Assembly (NCBI GenBank): GCA_002839445.1
Contig: PGYB01000027.1
Span: 1 to 52,367, forward strand
Length of the DNA stretch: 52,367 bases
Direction of reading: 5' to 3'
Source: Candidatus Riflebacteria bacterium HGW-Riflebacteria-1
GTDB lineage: Bacteria; Muiribacteriota; Ozemobacteria; Ozemobacterales; Ozemobacteraceae
The notes beneath the pieces were generated by a model. That model saw only the letters and a program-made list of their open reading frames with translations. It did no database searches and was not told where the DNA came from. Both the position numbers and the translations under genes were made by a program. Positions 17,607-26,093 of the stretch are shown one piece after another (the first letter of the stretch is position 1; every line of letters starts with the position of its first letter).

Positions 17607-18707
17607 TTAAAGAATTCTGGCAAAGGGAATATGGCGATCAGGACAGCCTTTGCTGGCTGCAACGCAGACCTTGCAGCGCAGGCATGGCAGTTTATTGGAA
17701 AAATCATCGAGGTTATGAGCATAAGACGGCCAACCCGGGGAACGATTGATAGTCCTGCCCATAGAAACAAAATCGCAAAAATCTCTGGCAATCTTATGAT
17801 CAGCATTTGTAGGCCGGCCAATCTTGCCAGACAATATCAGCGGGTGCTTGACTTCGATTCTGAAAATCTGCGCGTCTTCTGAAAAAGGGCTCTCAGGGGC
17901 ATTCTTGCCCACCGCAGGATGTATCAGTAATGGATTGCCTGTAATCAGGCCCTCGGTAACATGAAAAATATCGACGCCTTCCTGTTTGAAGAGCTTTGCC
18001 ATGCTGATAGCCTGGTGCAGGCTGGTTCCGCCCGGTAGCAGGTCTTTCATGGAAATTCGCATAAACAAAGCGAGATCGGGCGTGACACTTTTGATTACTC
18101 TGATCGCCTGCCGCGCGAACATTGCTCCATAGGCATTCTTGATGCCATACTCATCGTCGCGCGAATTGGTTAGTGGTGAGAGAAACTGCTGCGCGAGACT
18201 GCCATCAGCTGCCTGCAGTTCGATGCCTGAGAACCCGGCGTTCCAGGCCATCATCGCAGCTGCCGCGTAGTCTCTGATTATCTGATCGATCATTTCATGG
18301 GAAAGCGGCCTGATCTCAGCAGTTATTTTCTTCAAGGCTGGCCTGCCTGGCCCATACGGCTTTTTCCCGGCTACAGGTATTGAGTTGAAACCGCCATGGT
18401 AAAGCTGAATAATCGGCAAGGCCCCACCGCGGCGAATCTTTTCTGTGAGCTGCGACAGTCCTGGAAGCGCATCTGGACTTGTTATGTCTAGATGTCGCAC
18501 CCAGGCTTTTGCGGTTGCCGAAATAGCGGCGCCTTCGACAATTACCGCGCCAACGCCAGTTTCGGCGAGGCGTTGATAGTAATCAACCGTGTCTGCCGTA
18601 ACCATGCCATTGAAGTCGCAGGTAAGGCTGGGCGGAGGCGCAGCGAACATGCGGTTTTTCAGTTCGCGATTGCCGAGATTGAACGGGCTGAGCAGGCTTG
18701 AAATCAT
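17607..18707 (-). CDS. Old-yellow-enzyme family FMN oxidoreductase with C-terminal Cys cluster
   Basis: 366 residues, a TIM-barrel flavin oxidoreductase. Family segments seen are LKNRMFAAPP near the start, the IQLYHGGFN active-site strand, GIELQAADGSLAQQFLSPLTNSRDDEYG, and FVSMGRTINRSPGWP near the FMN phosphate. The C-terminus has C-LRC-KVC...KGCP, matching the [4Fe-4S] motif of the 2,4-dienoyl-CoA reductase/TMADH branch. The FAD/NAD domain of that branch is absent, as the protein is only half that length. The substrate is unknown; electrons probably come from a partner. The ATG at 18707 has only a weak ribosome site. Upstream of and co-directional with sppA. Confidence 0.85.
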   Translation of the reverse strand: MISSLLSPFNLGNRELKNRMFAAPPPSLTCDFNGMVTADTVDYYQRLAETGVGAVIVEGAAISATAKAWVRHLDITSPDALPGLSQLTEKIRRGGALPIIQLYHGGFNSIPVAGKKPYGPGRPALKKITAEIRPLSHEMIDQIIRDYAAAAMMAWNAGFSGIELQAADGSLAQQFLSPLTNSRDDEYGIKNAYGAMFARQAIRVIKSVTPDLALFMRISMKDLLPGGTSLHQAISMAKLFKQEGVDIFHVTEGLITGNPLLIHPAVGKNAPESPFSEDAQIFRIEVKHPLILSGKIGRPTNADHKIARDFCDFVSMGRTINRSPGWPSYAHNLDDFSNKLPCLRCKVCVAASKGCPDRHIPFARIL

Positions 18708-18764
18708 GCTTAGATATTACAGCGGGTCCCTGCAAGAATCAAGCAGGTGATTTTCGTGAGACAT

Positions 18765-18775
18765 TGTGTTAAGAT
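18765..18775 (+). promoter_or_regulatory. Extended -10, possibly driving a leaderless mRNA
   Basis: TGTGTTAAGAT places a -10 (TAAGAT, 18770-18775) so close to the ATG at 18784 that transcription would begin at or within about two bases of it. No Shine-Dalgarno precedes that ATG. The same TGTGNTANNAT pattern occurs before the SMR gene (13977) and glnS (24283). Confidence 0.35.
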
Positions 18776-18783
18776 TCACGACT

Positions 18784-19686
18784 ATGAGTAATATACCTGA
18801 ATTTCCACAACAAACTGAACTGAAACTTGAGCACAACGACATTATCAGGGCTGCAATAACAGCCCAGGGCATCAGATCTGCTGAATATTCTTATTACTAC
18901 CTTACCAGCTGGTATTATAACCGGCCGGCTTTGCTGAGCAGAATTGGCGATCGCTATGTTCTTGATGTAGAGGGCAAGCAGGGTGGGCATATTTTTCTCG
19001 GGCCATTCGGAACCGGCCCGCTTAAACCCGCTGTCGAAAAATTGCTTGATCACGCAGAAAAAGATTTTGGTGAAGAGCGCGTACTGCACTTTCTGCCAGG
19101 CAGTCTGGCCGAAGCAATCATGGCAGAAATGCCTATAAAAAAGAGTGAAGAGCACCGTGATTATTTTGACTATCTGTATCTGCGTGAAGAACTCTCAGAC
19201 CTCTCTGGTGGCAAATTTCAGAAGCGGCGTAATCAGCTGAACAAGATACAGCGTGAGAATCAAGCCGAAATAGTGCCCTTGCGCGAAGAAGATATTGAGC
19301 AGATCTACTTTTGTTTTGACCGCTGGTATGAAAAATATGGCGACGGTGATCCATTTCTTGAAATGGAGAAGCAGTCGATCCGACGCGCGCTGCCCAATCT
19401 CTGGAAGCTTGGCGGCGCCGGTATAAGAGTGAGAATTGCCGACAACATGTGCGGCATCAGCTGGGCGGTGCCGATTTCTGACGACACCTGGCTGGTTCCG
19501 GTTGAAAAGGCTGCCCGTGACGTCAAAGGAATGTACCAGTATGTCAACTGGGCGCTTGCCAACAGCCTGCCACCATCAGCTAAAATACTCAACCGCGAAG
19601 CTGATCTAGGCATCGAAGGCTTGCGTACCGCTAAAGAGCGCTACAACCCCATGGGCTTCGAGAAAAAGATCACCCTCTGGTTTTAA
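18784..19686 (+). CDS. DUF2156 / GNAT-fold phosphatidylglycerol lysyltransferase-C-like protein
   Basis: 300 residues from ATG at 18784 (an in-frame GTG at 18766 is less likely). It has two linked GNAT-like halves. Characteristic pieces are FGEERVLHFLPG, KFQKRRNQLNKIQRENQ, YGDGDPFLEMEKQSIRRALPN, and the ending NREADLGIEGLRTAKERYNPMGFEKKITLW, which is the DUF2156 signature. There is no membrane domain, unlike MprF. Relatives transfer an aminoacyl group or act in unknown acyl transfer; the substrate here is not known. Single gene with its own promoter, divergent from the oxidoreductase gene. Confidence 0.8.
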   Translation: MSNIPEFPQQTELKLEHNDIIRAAITAQGIRSAEYSYYYLTSWYYNRPALLSRIGDRYVLDVEGKQGGHIFLGPFGTGPLKPAVEKLLDHAEKDFGEERVLHFLPGSLAEAIMAEMPIKKSEEHRDYFDYLYLREELSDLSGGKFQKRRNQLNKIQRENQAEIVPLREEDIEQIYFCFDRWYEKYGDGDPFLEMEKQSIRRALPNLWKLGGAGIRVRIADNMCGISWAVPISDDTWLVPVEKAARDVKGMYQYVNWALANSLPPSAKILNREADLGIEGLRTAKERYNPMGFEKKITLWF

Positions 19687-19720
19687 CAGTCTTTTACGCC
19701 CGACGTATGCTGAAGGCAGC

Positions 19721-19880
19721 ACATTTGCGCGCCATTACTGTGGCGCAAATGTATAAGACCATCCGTGGTCAAAAAGCCAGCTCTGAGCTAATCTCACGGA
19801 CAAAGAGATTGCTTAGTCGCAGAGCTCCTCGCAATGACAGTTTTTTAACAGGAGTTTAAGAGTTCGCCGTCATTGCGCTC
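19721..19880. repeat. Hairpin plus dispersed repeat in the gap after the DUF2156 gene
   Basis: The 19687-19972 gap holds a strong hairpin (ACATTTGCGC...GCGCAAATGT, 19721-19752) with no T run. Next comes a stretch at 19805-19880 with GAGATTGCTTAGTCGC, CTCGCAATGAC and GTCATTGCG, a shuffled copy of the repeat seen at 12523-12610. Confidence 0.5.
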
Positions 19881-19972
19881 TGGATGAGTGGTTTGGCGAG
19901 CGCGTGTACATGGCATGTCAATTTTTTGCGGGATTATGCCGATATATAGAATAAGACTGCAGGAGATTAACC

Positions 19973-20572
19973 ATGAAAAAACAAAGGCAAACAGGTCTGT
20001 TCTGGCAGTTGACGAAAGCGATATTGTTGTTTGGCGCTACAGCTCTGATTTTAAGCGGCTGTGCGGCAGAATCGCCAAACCCGCTGGCAGTAGAGAATCT
20101 TAATGGCCCCCCCCCGAAACAGGAACTGGTCACAATGGACCTCGACTGCCGAGGAGTTATCAACGGTCTTTATCAGCCTGGCGGTACCGAGCCATACCGG
20201 CCCTATATGTATCCAATCAACTATACTGGTGACTGGCAGCTGCTGCACAACCAGAAGAGCCAGTGGTATATGATCACCACCAACGATGCCGGCGCGCGAA
20301 TCGATGTGGTTGCTACCATGAGTCGCGTTGTTTTTGACTTCTGGAATTACGAGATGTATGAGAATCCCGGAAGAGTCACTTTTCTTATTGATGACAAGCC
20401 GCTTGGCACCTTTGACCTCAATCGTGCCGCGCCAGACGGTATGCCATACCTGAATTATCAGATCACGACCCAGAAAAACACGGTAGCGACTATCAGCATG
20501 ATACTTGAATCAGGCCGGGTAACTCTGGTCGGCTATCTGATCAACTTTCTTGATCCGAACTTTCCTTATTAG
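19973..20572 (+). CDS. Outer- or inner-membrane lipoprotein, unknown function
   Basis: 199 residues with a lipoprotein signal peptide: positively charged start, hydrophobic core and lipobox LSGC, so the mature protein begins with a lipidated Cys at about residue 30. The soluble part is rich in aromatic and Pro/Gly residues, with no motif I can name. Its DFWNYEMYENPGRVTFLIDDKPLGTFDL segment reads as a beta-sandwich. GGAGATTAACC precedes the ATG. It ends four bases into the convergent MoaD-like gene, so the two 3' ends overlap. Confidence 0.75.
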   Translation: MKKQRQTGLFWQLTKAILLFGATALILSGCAAESPNPLAVENLNGPPPKQELVTMDLDCRGVINGLYQPGGTEPYRPYMYPINYTGDWQLLHNQKSQWYMITTNDAGARIDVVATMSRVVFDFWNYEMYENPGRVTFLIDDKPLGTFDLNRAAPDGMPYLNYQITTQKNTVATISMILESGRVTLVGYLINFLDPNFPY

Positions 20573-20802
20573 CCGCCACCGACCATCAGCATCAGTTCGA
20601 GCTTGTCGCCATTTTTGAGACTGTCGCCATGCGCGCACCTCGTGCCGTTTTTAACGATCTGAATAAAATCGAGATGTGATTTGTCGAAATGCAGGCATTC
20701 GAGAAAATCTCTGACCGACGATTTGTCTTTCACTTCAAATTCCTGAGCCTTTTTATAGGGCCCACTGCTTATTGCGCCAACGAATTCAACATTGATTTTC
20801 AT
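20569..20802 (-). CDS. MoaD/ThiS-family ubiquitin-like sulfur carrier
   Basis: 77 residues, beta-grasp fold, ending VGGG; the terminal Gly-Gly is the site that is adenylated and then thiocarboxylated. It lies 9 bp after the ThiF/MoeB-like gene, its likely activating enzyme. Whether the sulfur goes to molybdopterin, thiamine or another product cannot be decided. No other molybdopterin or thiamine genes are in the window. AAGGAG precedes the ATG. Confidence 0.85.
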   Translation of the reverse strand: MKINVEFVGAISSGPYKKAQEFEVKDKSSVRDFLECLHFDKSHLDFIQIVKNGTRCAHGDSLKNGDKLELMLMVGGG

Positions 20803-20811
20803 GTCTGCTCC

Positions 20812-21555
20812 TTAGGGTAATGGCCGACAATGCGGGCATGAATCGCTTTGCATAACCGCAAACTTTCTGAAACGATGCTCCCAGGCATCGTAGTATTTAA
20901 GATCATGATCGATGTGCTTTTCGACGAGGTATCTGAGCGCGGTAGCAGCGCTGATCGAGGCAATGATCGTCACTATTGGCGTTATAACTCCGCTATTATG
21001 AACTGTTGGAAAATTGTGCAGCGCGTCGGTGTCGGGAATCAGGCAGCGCAGACACGCGGTTTTTCGCGGCATGATGAACATCGATTGCCCTGAAGATGCT
21101 GTAACTGCCGAATGTATCCATGGAATGCTGTGCGCGATTGCCTGCTGGTTAAGCACAAAACGGCTGGCAAAATTATCTGTGCCGTCAAGTAGAAGATCAC
21201 ATTTCTCAAAAAGATCGGCAAAATTATCGTTGTTAAGTCTCTCAACAAAGGCTTCTATGCGAATGTCTGAATTGATGCGCGAAAGCTTTTCGGCAGCACG
21301 AACAGCTTTGCTGAAGCCAATGTCGCCCTCGTCAAACAACATCTGGCGCTGCAGATTTGACAGTTCAACTGCGTCTGAATCGACCAGAATCAGTTCGCCA
21401 ACACCGCTGCGCGCGCAAATTGAGGCAAGATTAGTACCAAGCGCTCCGATGCCCAGTATGCCGACCCGGCTTTTATTAAGGCGATGCTGACCTTTCAGGC
21501 CGATTGGCTTGAACAGCAGCTGTTTTTCGTAGCGTTCAAAAACGTTCTCTGACAA
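20812..21555 (-). CDS. ThiF/MoeB/HesA-family adenylyltransferase
   Basis: 247 residues. The Rossmann motif GILGIGALGTNLASICARSGVG, the acidic VDSDAVELSNLQRQ loop, and the zinc-binding pairs CLRC and CPHC are all present, so ATP-dependent activation of the neighbouring MoaD-like carrier is expected. In ThiF/MoeB the loop before GVxGP carries a conserved Cys. Here the sequence is TVHNSGVITP with no Cys. The best start is TTG at 21555, two bases after the stop of the S4 gene, with GTGGTG as a poor ribosome site; coupling with the upstream gene is likely. Operon: DHH phosphoesterase, S4 protein, this gene, MoaD-like. Confidence 0.85.
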   Translation of the reverse strand: MSENVFERYEKQLLFKPIGLKGQHRLNKSRVGILGIGALGTNLASICARSGVGELILVDSDAVELSNLQRQMLFDEGDIGFSKAVRAAEKLSRINSDIRIEAFVERLNNDNFADLFEKCDLLLDGTDNFASRFVLNQQAIAHSIPWIHSAVTASSGQSMFIMPRKTACLRCLIPDTDALHNFPTVHNSGVITPIVTIIASISAATALRYLVEKHIDHDLKYYDAWEHRFRKFAVMQSDSCPHCRPLP

Positions 21556-21557
21556 AA

Positions 21558-21779
21558 TTACACCACGAGTACTGTCTGGCCTTCGATCTCAACACGCATT
21601 CCTTTGCGCAACTTGCGGCGCTTGCGTGATTCAACCTCGCCATCGACTTTTACCAGGCCGTTTTCAACAGCCAGTTTAGCTTGACCGCCCGTCTGGCAGA
21701 TGCCAACGAACTTGAGCAATTTGATCAGTTCGATAAAGTCCTCGGTAAGTTCGAAGGTTAATGGTTTATTGCTGCTCAT
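21558..21779 (-). CDS. Small S4-domain RNA-binding protein (YbcJ/YaaA type)
   Basis: 73 residues, almost entirely an S4 domain (FELTEDFIELIKLLKFVGICQTGGQAKLAVENGLVKVDGEVESRKRRKLRKGM). Proteins of this size bind structured RNA, probably rRNA. The start overlaps the stop of the DHH gene by four bases, and the ThiF-like gene starts right after. Translation coupling in a four-gene operon is therefore clear, though a functional link between the parts is not. Confidence 0.85.
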   Translation of the reverse strand: MSSNKPLTFELTEDFIELIKLLKFVGICQTGGQAKLAVENGLVKVDGEVESRKRRKLRKGMRVEIEGQTVLVV

Positions 21780-22939
21780 TTTTCGCTATCCTTTTCGTCG
21801 TCATCGATGGCGCCAATTTTATTGAGAATTTTCTGGGTGATCTGTGCTTTGTAAAGCTTCCACTTCATTTCGCGGAATTCTTTGTCACTGCCGCCCGACA
21901 AAAATCCAACCGGAATTTCAAAGCCACCGGCCGCCTTTTTCCCGCCGCCAAAATATCGCCCGCTCGTGTCTTTGCCGAATACGCCCTTGAGAAACTCATC
22001 GGGGTCAATAGTAATGCGAGAAGTGCGCATTGAGCCGACAATGGTTTCTTCCTGATCTGATGTGATGATGACGCCAAAAACAATGGCGGTATGAATATTC
22101 TCTTCGGTCAGCAAAAAATCAGCAGCCTGCGGAATAGCATCACGCTCTTCGCAGCGCACGTAACCGATGCCTGATATCGAGTAGCTTTCTTTGATGGTGC
22201 GGTTAGCCAGCGCCTCTTCGATGATGCCCATCGTCTGTTTTGAGCGAGACTGGCTGGTAATCTGCGCGAGAAGATCATTGTCGACAAAACGGCTGAGGAA
22301 AGAGGCGGCCATGAAATCTTCGCTGCCTGCTCTTATAAATCCGTTGGTGTCGGTCTTTATGCCGTGCATGAGGGCGGTTGCAGCCTTCATATGATCAGTT
22401 CTCGTGCGCTCAAGATGAATAATGCCCTCGCGAAGATAACTCGTGTAAATTGTCGCGGTTGCTCCTACCTTTCGGATATCAATGAATTGAGGCTTAAGGC
22501 GGCTCTGTAGCTCGTGGTGGTCGACGACGATAAGTTCTGGAATCCTCAAGGCCTGCACTGCATCGATTATTGGTCCGACTGTCGTTCCTTGATTGTCGAC
22601 AAAGATAACTGCTTGATAAGGTTTGAGGTCAAAATCAGTATCCCATTTTCGCAAGTCGATGCCTAATACCTTTACCAACGCGATGTTTTCAGGATGACTG
22701 ATTACACCTGCGTATACAATGTCAACTTCAATTCCGAACTGTTCGGCAATAATCTTGTGCGCCAGTCCGGTCGATATTGCGTCGGGGTCGGGGTAGCTCT
22801 GAACAATGACCAGGTGTTTCTGCCCTTTTAAGCTCGAAAGCAGCGATACAAGCTCGTCTTTGCGTTTGCGCGCAAGATCATTTTCGTCAACTCGTATCGT
22901 CTCGGCAGCAGACTGAATTGGTGAGCTGTCGTCTTTCAT
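21776..22939 (-). CDS. DHH-family phosphoesterase (NrnA-like)
   Basis: 387 residues. The DHH domain shows the metal sites: QSYPDPDAISTG, VDNQG and VVDHHE. A DHHA1-type C-terminal part includes the GGGKKAAGGFEIP nucleotide-binding loop. Relatives are nanoRNases and pAp phosphatases (NrnA) or cyclic-dinucleotide phosphodiesterases; no sensory domain is attached, which favours the NrnA-type role. AAGGAG precedes the ATG with nine bases. Followed by the S4, ThiF-like and MoaD-like genes. Confidence 0.88.
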   Translation of the reverse strand: MKDDSSPIQSAAETIRVDENDLARKRKDELVSLLSSLKGQKHLVIVQSYPDPDAISTGLAHKIIAEQFGIEVDIVYAGVISHPENIALVKVLGIDLRKWDTDFDLKPYQAVIFVDNQGTTVGPIIDAVQALRIPELIVVDHHELQSRLKPQFIDIRKVGATATIYTSYLREGIIHLERTRTDHMKAATALMHGIKTDTNGFIRAGSEDFMAASFLSRFVDNDLLAQITSQSRSKQTMGIIEEALANRTIKESYSISGIGYVRCEERDAIPQAADFLLTEENIHTAIVFGVIITSDQEETIVGSMRTSRITIDPDEFLKGVFGKDTSGRYFGGGKKAAGGFEIPVGFLSGGSDKEFREMKWKLYKAQITQKILNKIGAIDDDEKDSEK

Positions 22940-23027
22940 GCGGTAGGTCTCCTTACTGGTCTTCTCTGATTAATATCATATAATATCTAAATTGCACCAT
23001 CTCAAATTTTTTTGCGGCCCAATAAAC

Positions 23028-23933
23028 TCAGTCAGCGGGCTCGATATGCACAAGGACATCGACGATGTCTGGGCCTTCTGCTATGAGATGCCGTTTGGCC
23101 ATGCCGGATATCACGTGTCCATCTCTTACGCTCAGGTCACCGTCTACCTGGATGTGCAGGTCTACCTGCAGGCCGGCGCCATGAAACCTTGACCGCAGCG
23201 CGTGAACTGACCTTACGCCGTCAACTTTGAGTACAATCTGCTCGATTTTTTTGAGATCTTTTTCGTCAGCGCCGGCATCTGCCAGCTCGCGCAGCGCCGG
23301 TGTGGCTATTTTGTAAGCTGCCTGTAAAATGAACGCACCAACCGCGAGAGCTGCTACCGGGTCTAGTAATGCCCATTTTGGGTCAATCAGCGCCATTCCG
23401 ATTGCCAGAGCAACTGCAATTGATGAAAAGCTGTCGGTGCGGTGGTGCCAGGCGTTAGCTTTTGTTGCTGGTGATTTAAGACGTTCGCCAACACGGTATG
23501 TCCAGCGAAAAAGCAATTCTTTGCTGACTACCGAAATAAGTGCAACGACTAGAGTGACCGACGCCGGCACAACATAGCCGCCAGTGCGAAACTTTTCGAC
23601 GGCTTCCGTGCCAAGAAAAATTCCGGCCAGGGCCAGTGCGATGCCGATCAAAACAGTGACCATCGTCTCTATGCGGCGATGACCGTAGGGGTGACAGCTG
23701 TCGGGAGGCTGGTTCCAGTACTTCAAACCAACCAGCACTGCTACGTCGGTTGCCGAGTCGGAAAGACTGTGTATGCCGTCTGCTATTACCGACTGACTGT
23801 TGCCAAAAACACCTGCAACGATTTTGATCACTGTTAAGATCAGATTGACAATTAATCCAGTGACTGTAACATGTCTGATTTCTGAGTTCTGGGATTCTAC
23901 AGCGTTACTGGCGCTGCTCACACTCGCATTCAT
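23028..23933 (-). CDS. Cation diffusion facilitator (CDF) transporter
   Basis: 301 residues from ATG at 23933, which has AAGAAGG five bases upstream (a longer TTG start at 23957 lacks one). Six membrane helices. Metal-site residues are seen in DGIHSLSDSATD (helix II) and HHRTDSFSS (helix V), plus the HPYGHRRIE loop. The cytoplasmic C-terminal domain ends in VLVHIEP. It exports Zn2+, Fe2+, Mn2+ or similar cations in exchange for protons; the H/D site pattern does not let me choose. It follows a small membrane-protein gene by 48 bp and is about 90 bp upstream of the DHH operon. Confidence 0.9.
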   Translation of the reverse strand: MNASVSSASNAVESQNSEIRHVTVTGLIVNLILTVIKIVAGVFGNSQSVIADGIHSLSDSATDVAVLVGLKYWNQPPDSCHPYGHRRIETMVTVLIGIALALAGIFLGTEAVEKFRTGGYVVPASVTLVVALISVVSKELLFRWTYRVGERLKSPATKANAWHHRTDSFSSIAVALAIGMALIDPKWALLDPVAALAVGAFILQAAYKIATPALRELADAGADEKDLKKIEQIVLKVDGVRSVHALRSRFHGAGLQVDLHIQVDGDLSVRDGHVISGMAKRHLIAEGPDIVDVLVHIEPAD

Positions 23934-23981
23934 AAGAGCCTTCTTTGCGCGATTCAAGTATGTCCGAAGAATAGTTGTTTT

Positions 23982-24179
23982 TCAGGCCTTGTACCAAGCC
24001 GCGTCGAGTACCGAAAAAAGATGAATCAGCCAGCCAAGCAGGAATACCCACATTATGGCGCTTACTATAAAGAAGAAAAGGGCCGCAAAAGGGCGCCCCT
24101 GGATCAGCTGCCCGAGACCGGGTATGAAGAAGCTTGCAAGAGCCGCGATTACATTTCCTGATGAACCTTGTCCAGACAT
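23982..24179 (-). CDS. Small two-helix membrane protein
   Basis: 65 residues: Gly/Ser-rich N-terminus, the motif FFIPGLGQLIQGR, then two hydrophobic segments. This motif and size match the TM2/DUF5683-like family of small membrane proteins with no known biochemical role. AGGAG precedes the ATG. Likely co-transcribed with the CDF transporter. Confidence 0.75.
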   Translation of the reverse strand: MSGQGSSGNVIAALASFFIPGLGQLIQGRPFAALFFFIVSAIMWVFLLGWLIHLFSVLDAAWYKA

Positions 24180-24282
24180 GGGCTATCTCCTGTTTAGATA
24201 GTTGAATTGTAGATAAAACCACAGCTAAATGCAAGCTGGAATTACCTTGACTAAAACAGTGGCTGGAAAGTGGCAAGAGATT

Positions 24283-24292
24283 GTGTTAGAAT
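24283..24292 (+). promoter_or_regulatory. Extended -10 element for glnS
   Basis: GTGTTAGAAT (with TAGAAT at 24287-24292) matches the TGTGNTANNAT pattern seen upstream of two other plus-strand genes here. It would give a leader of about 40 bases. No good -35 at the normal distance. Confidence 0.35.
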
Positions 24293-24337
24293 CGCGCATG
24301 CATTTTGCAGAAGCAAATCCAAGCATGAGGAACACCA

Positions 24338-26029
24338 ATGAGTGTCGAAGAAACCCAGAAAAGTTCGAATTTTATTCGTGACATTATCGATGCCGATCTC
24401 GCATCAGGCAAACACAGCAAAATAGTGACGCGCTTTCCGCCTGAGCCAAACGGCTATCTGCATGTCGGTCATGCTAAGTCAATCTGTCTGAACTTTGGTC
24501 TGGCCCGTGATTACCAGGGGCAATGCCATCTGCGCTTCGATGATACCAATCCGACCAAAGAAGAGCAGGAATACATCGACGCGATAAAAGAAGATGTAAA
24601 ATGGCTTGGCTTCGACTGGGGTGAACACGAGTATTACGCCTCTAACTATTTTGAGCAGCTCTTTGACTGGGCTGTTCTGATGATTAAAAATGGCAAAGCC
24701 TATGTCGACGACCAGACTGCCGATGAAATCAGGCATAACCGCGGCACGCTGACTGAGCCCGGTAAAAATTCGCCGTGCCGCAACCGCAGCGTCGAAGAAA
24801 ATCTCGACCTCTTTAATCGCATGAAAAGCGGTGAATTTAAAAATGGCGAACGCGTTCTCAGGGCCAAAATAGATATGGCCGCGCCAAATATCAACATGCG
24901 CGACCCGGTATTGTATCGAATTCTACACGCAGAACACCCGCGCACCGCCAACAAATGGTGCATCTACCCGATGTATGATTACACGCACGGCCAGTCTGAC
25001 GCGCTTGAGCGTATTTCACATTCGATATGCACGCTTGAATTTCAGGATCACCGGCCGCTGTATGACTGGTTTATCGAAAATCTGCCAGTGCCGGCAAAAC
25101 CACATCAGTATGAATTTGCCCGACTTAACCTGACTTACACAGTAATGAGCAAGCGCAAACTGCTTCGTCTCGTTCAGGAAAAGAAAGTTTCGGGCTGGAA
25201 TGACCCGCGCATGCCGACCATTTCAGGAATGCGCCGACGTGGCTATCCGGCCGCATCTCTGCGTGAATTCTGTGATCGTATTGGCGTGTCCAAGGCCAAC
25301 AGCACCGTTGAATTTGCCCTTCTCGAAAATTGTGTGCGAGACGAACTGAATCGTAATGCACATCGCTTCATGGCGGTTTTGCGCCCGATCAAGCTGGTCA
25401 TTACCAATTACCCGGCTGATCAGGTTGAAGTATTTGATGCTGACAATAATCCCGAAGATCCGAATGCCGGCACGCGCAAGGTCGCTTTTACCCGCGAACT
25501 CTACATTGAATCAGAAGACTTCATGGAAGACCCGCCGAAAAAGTATTTCAGACTTTCGCCAGGCGCTGAAGTGCGGCTTAAACACGCGTATTACGTAACC
25601 TGTCGTGAAGTTATCAAAGATGCTGCCGGCAATATTGTCGAACTGCACTGCGAACATGACCCGGCCAGCCGTGGCGGCTCATCTCCTGATGGACGCCGGG
25701 TTAAGGGCACTTTGCACTGGGTTTCAGCGACTATGGGCAGAAAGGCTGAGATACGCCTTTACGACCATCTGTTCAACCAGGAAAACCCTGACAAGGTAGA
25801 AGAAGGTGAAGATTTTATCAACAAGATCAGCCCGACTTCGCTGGAAATACTGACTGACAGTGTTGTTGAACCTGCTCTCGCCGATGTGTCGGTTGGGTCG
25901 CCAGTGCAGTTTATACGCATGGGGTATTTTTGCATGGATCCAGATTCAGGCGGCGATCACCTGGTGTTTAACCGCACCGTATCGCTCAAAGACGGCTGGG
26001 CCAAGATTCAAAAAAATCAGCCCGACTAA
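24338..26029 (+). CDS. glnS: Glutaminyl-tRNA synthetase
   Basis: 563 residues, the normal length for bacterial GlnRS. The class I signature appears as FPPEPNGYLHVGHAKS, and the second ATP loop as VMSKRKL. The AEHPRTANKWCIYPMYDYTHGQSDALE stretch fits GlnRS rather than GluRS, and the C-terminal beta-barrel anticodon domains are complete. It charges tRNA(Gln) directly. GAGGA precedes the ATG. A strong terminator follows. A genome with glnS need not use the Glu-tRNA amidotransferase route for Gln. Confidence 0.97.
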   Translation: MSVEETQKSSNFIRDIIDADLASGKHSKIVTRFPPEPNGYLHVGHAKSICLNFGLARDYQGQCHLRFDDTNPTKEEQEYIDAIKEDVKWLGFDWGEHEYYASNYFEQLFDWAVLMIKNGKAYVDDQTADEIRHNRGTLTEPGKNSPCRNRSVEENLDLFNRMKSGEFKNGERVLRAKIDMAAPNINMRDPVLYRILHAEHPRTANKWCIYPMYDYTHGQSDALERISHSICTLEFQDHRPLYDWFIENLPVPAKPHQYEFARLNLTYTVMSKRKLLRLVQEKKVSGWNDPRMPTISGMRRRGYPAASLREFCDRIGVSKANSTVEFALLENCVRDELNRNAHRFMAVLRPIKLVITNYPADQVEVFDADNNPEDPNAGTRKVAFTRELYIESEDFMEDPPKKYFRLSPGAEVRLKHAYYVTCREVIKDAAGNIVELHCEHDPASRGGSSPDGRRVKGTLHWVSATMGRKAEIRLYDHLFNQENPDKVEEGEDFINKISPTSLEILTDSVVEPALADVSVGSPVQFIRMGYFCMDPDSGGDHLVFNRTVSLKDGWAKIQKNQPD

Positions 26030-26044
26030 CCGCTCTAAACTAGA

Positions 26045-26083
26045 AGAGCCGCGCCGGCAAATATGCTGGCGCGGCTCTTTTTC
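26045..26083. terminator. Strong terminator between glnS and speA
   Basis: AGAGCCGCGCCGGC and its complement (26045-26058, 26065-26078; one wobble pair) flank a six-base loop and are followed by TTTTT on the plus strand. On the minus strand the region before it is less T-rich, so it mainly serves glnS, though both convergent genes end here. Confidence 0.9.
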
Positions 26084-26093
26084 CCTTAAGTGG

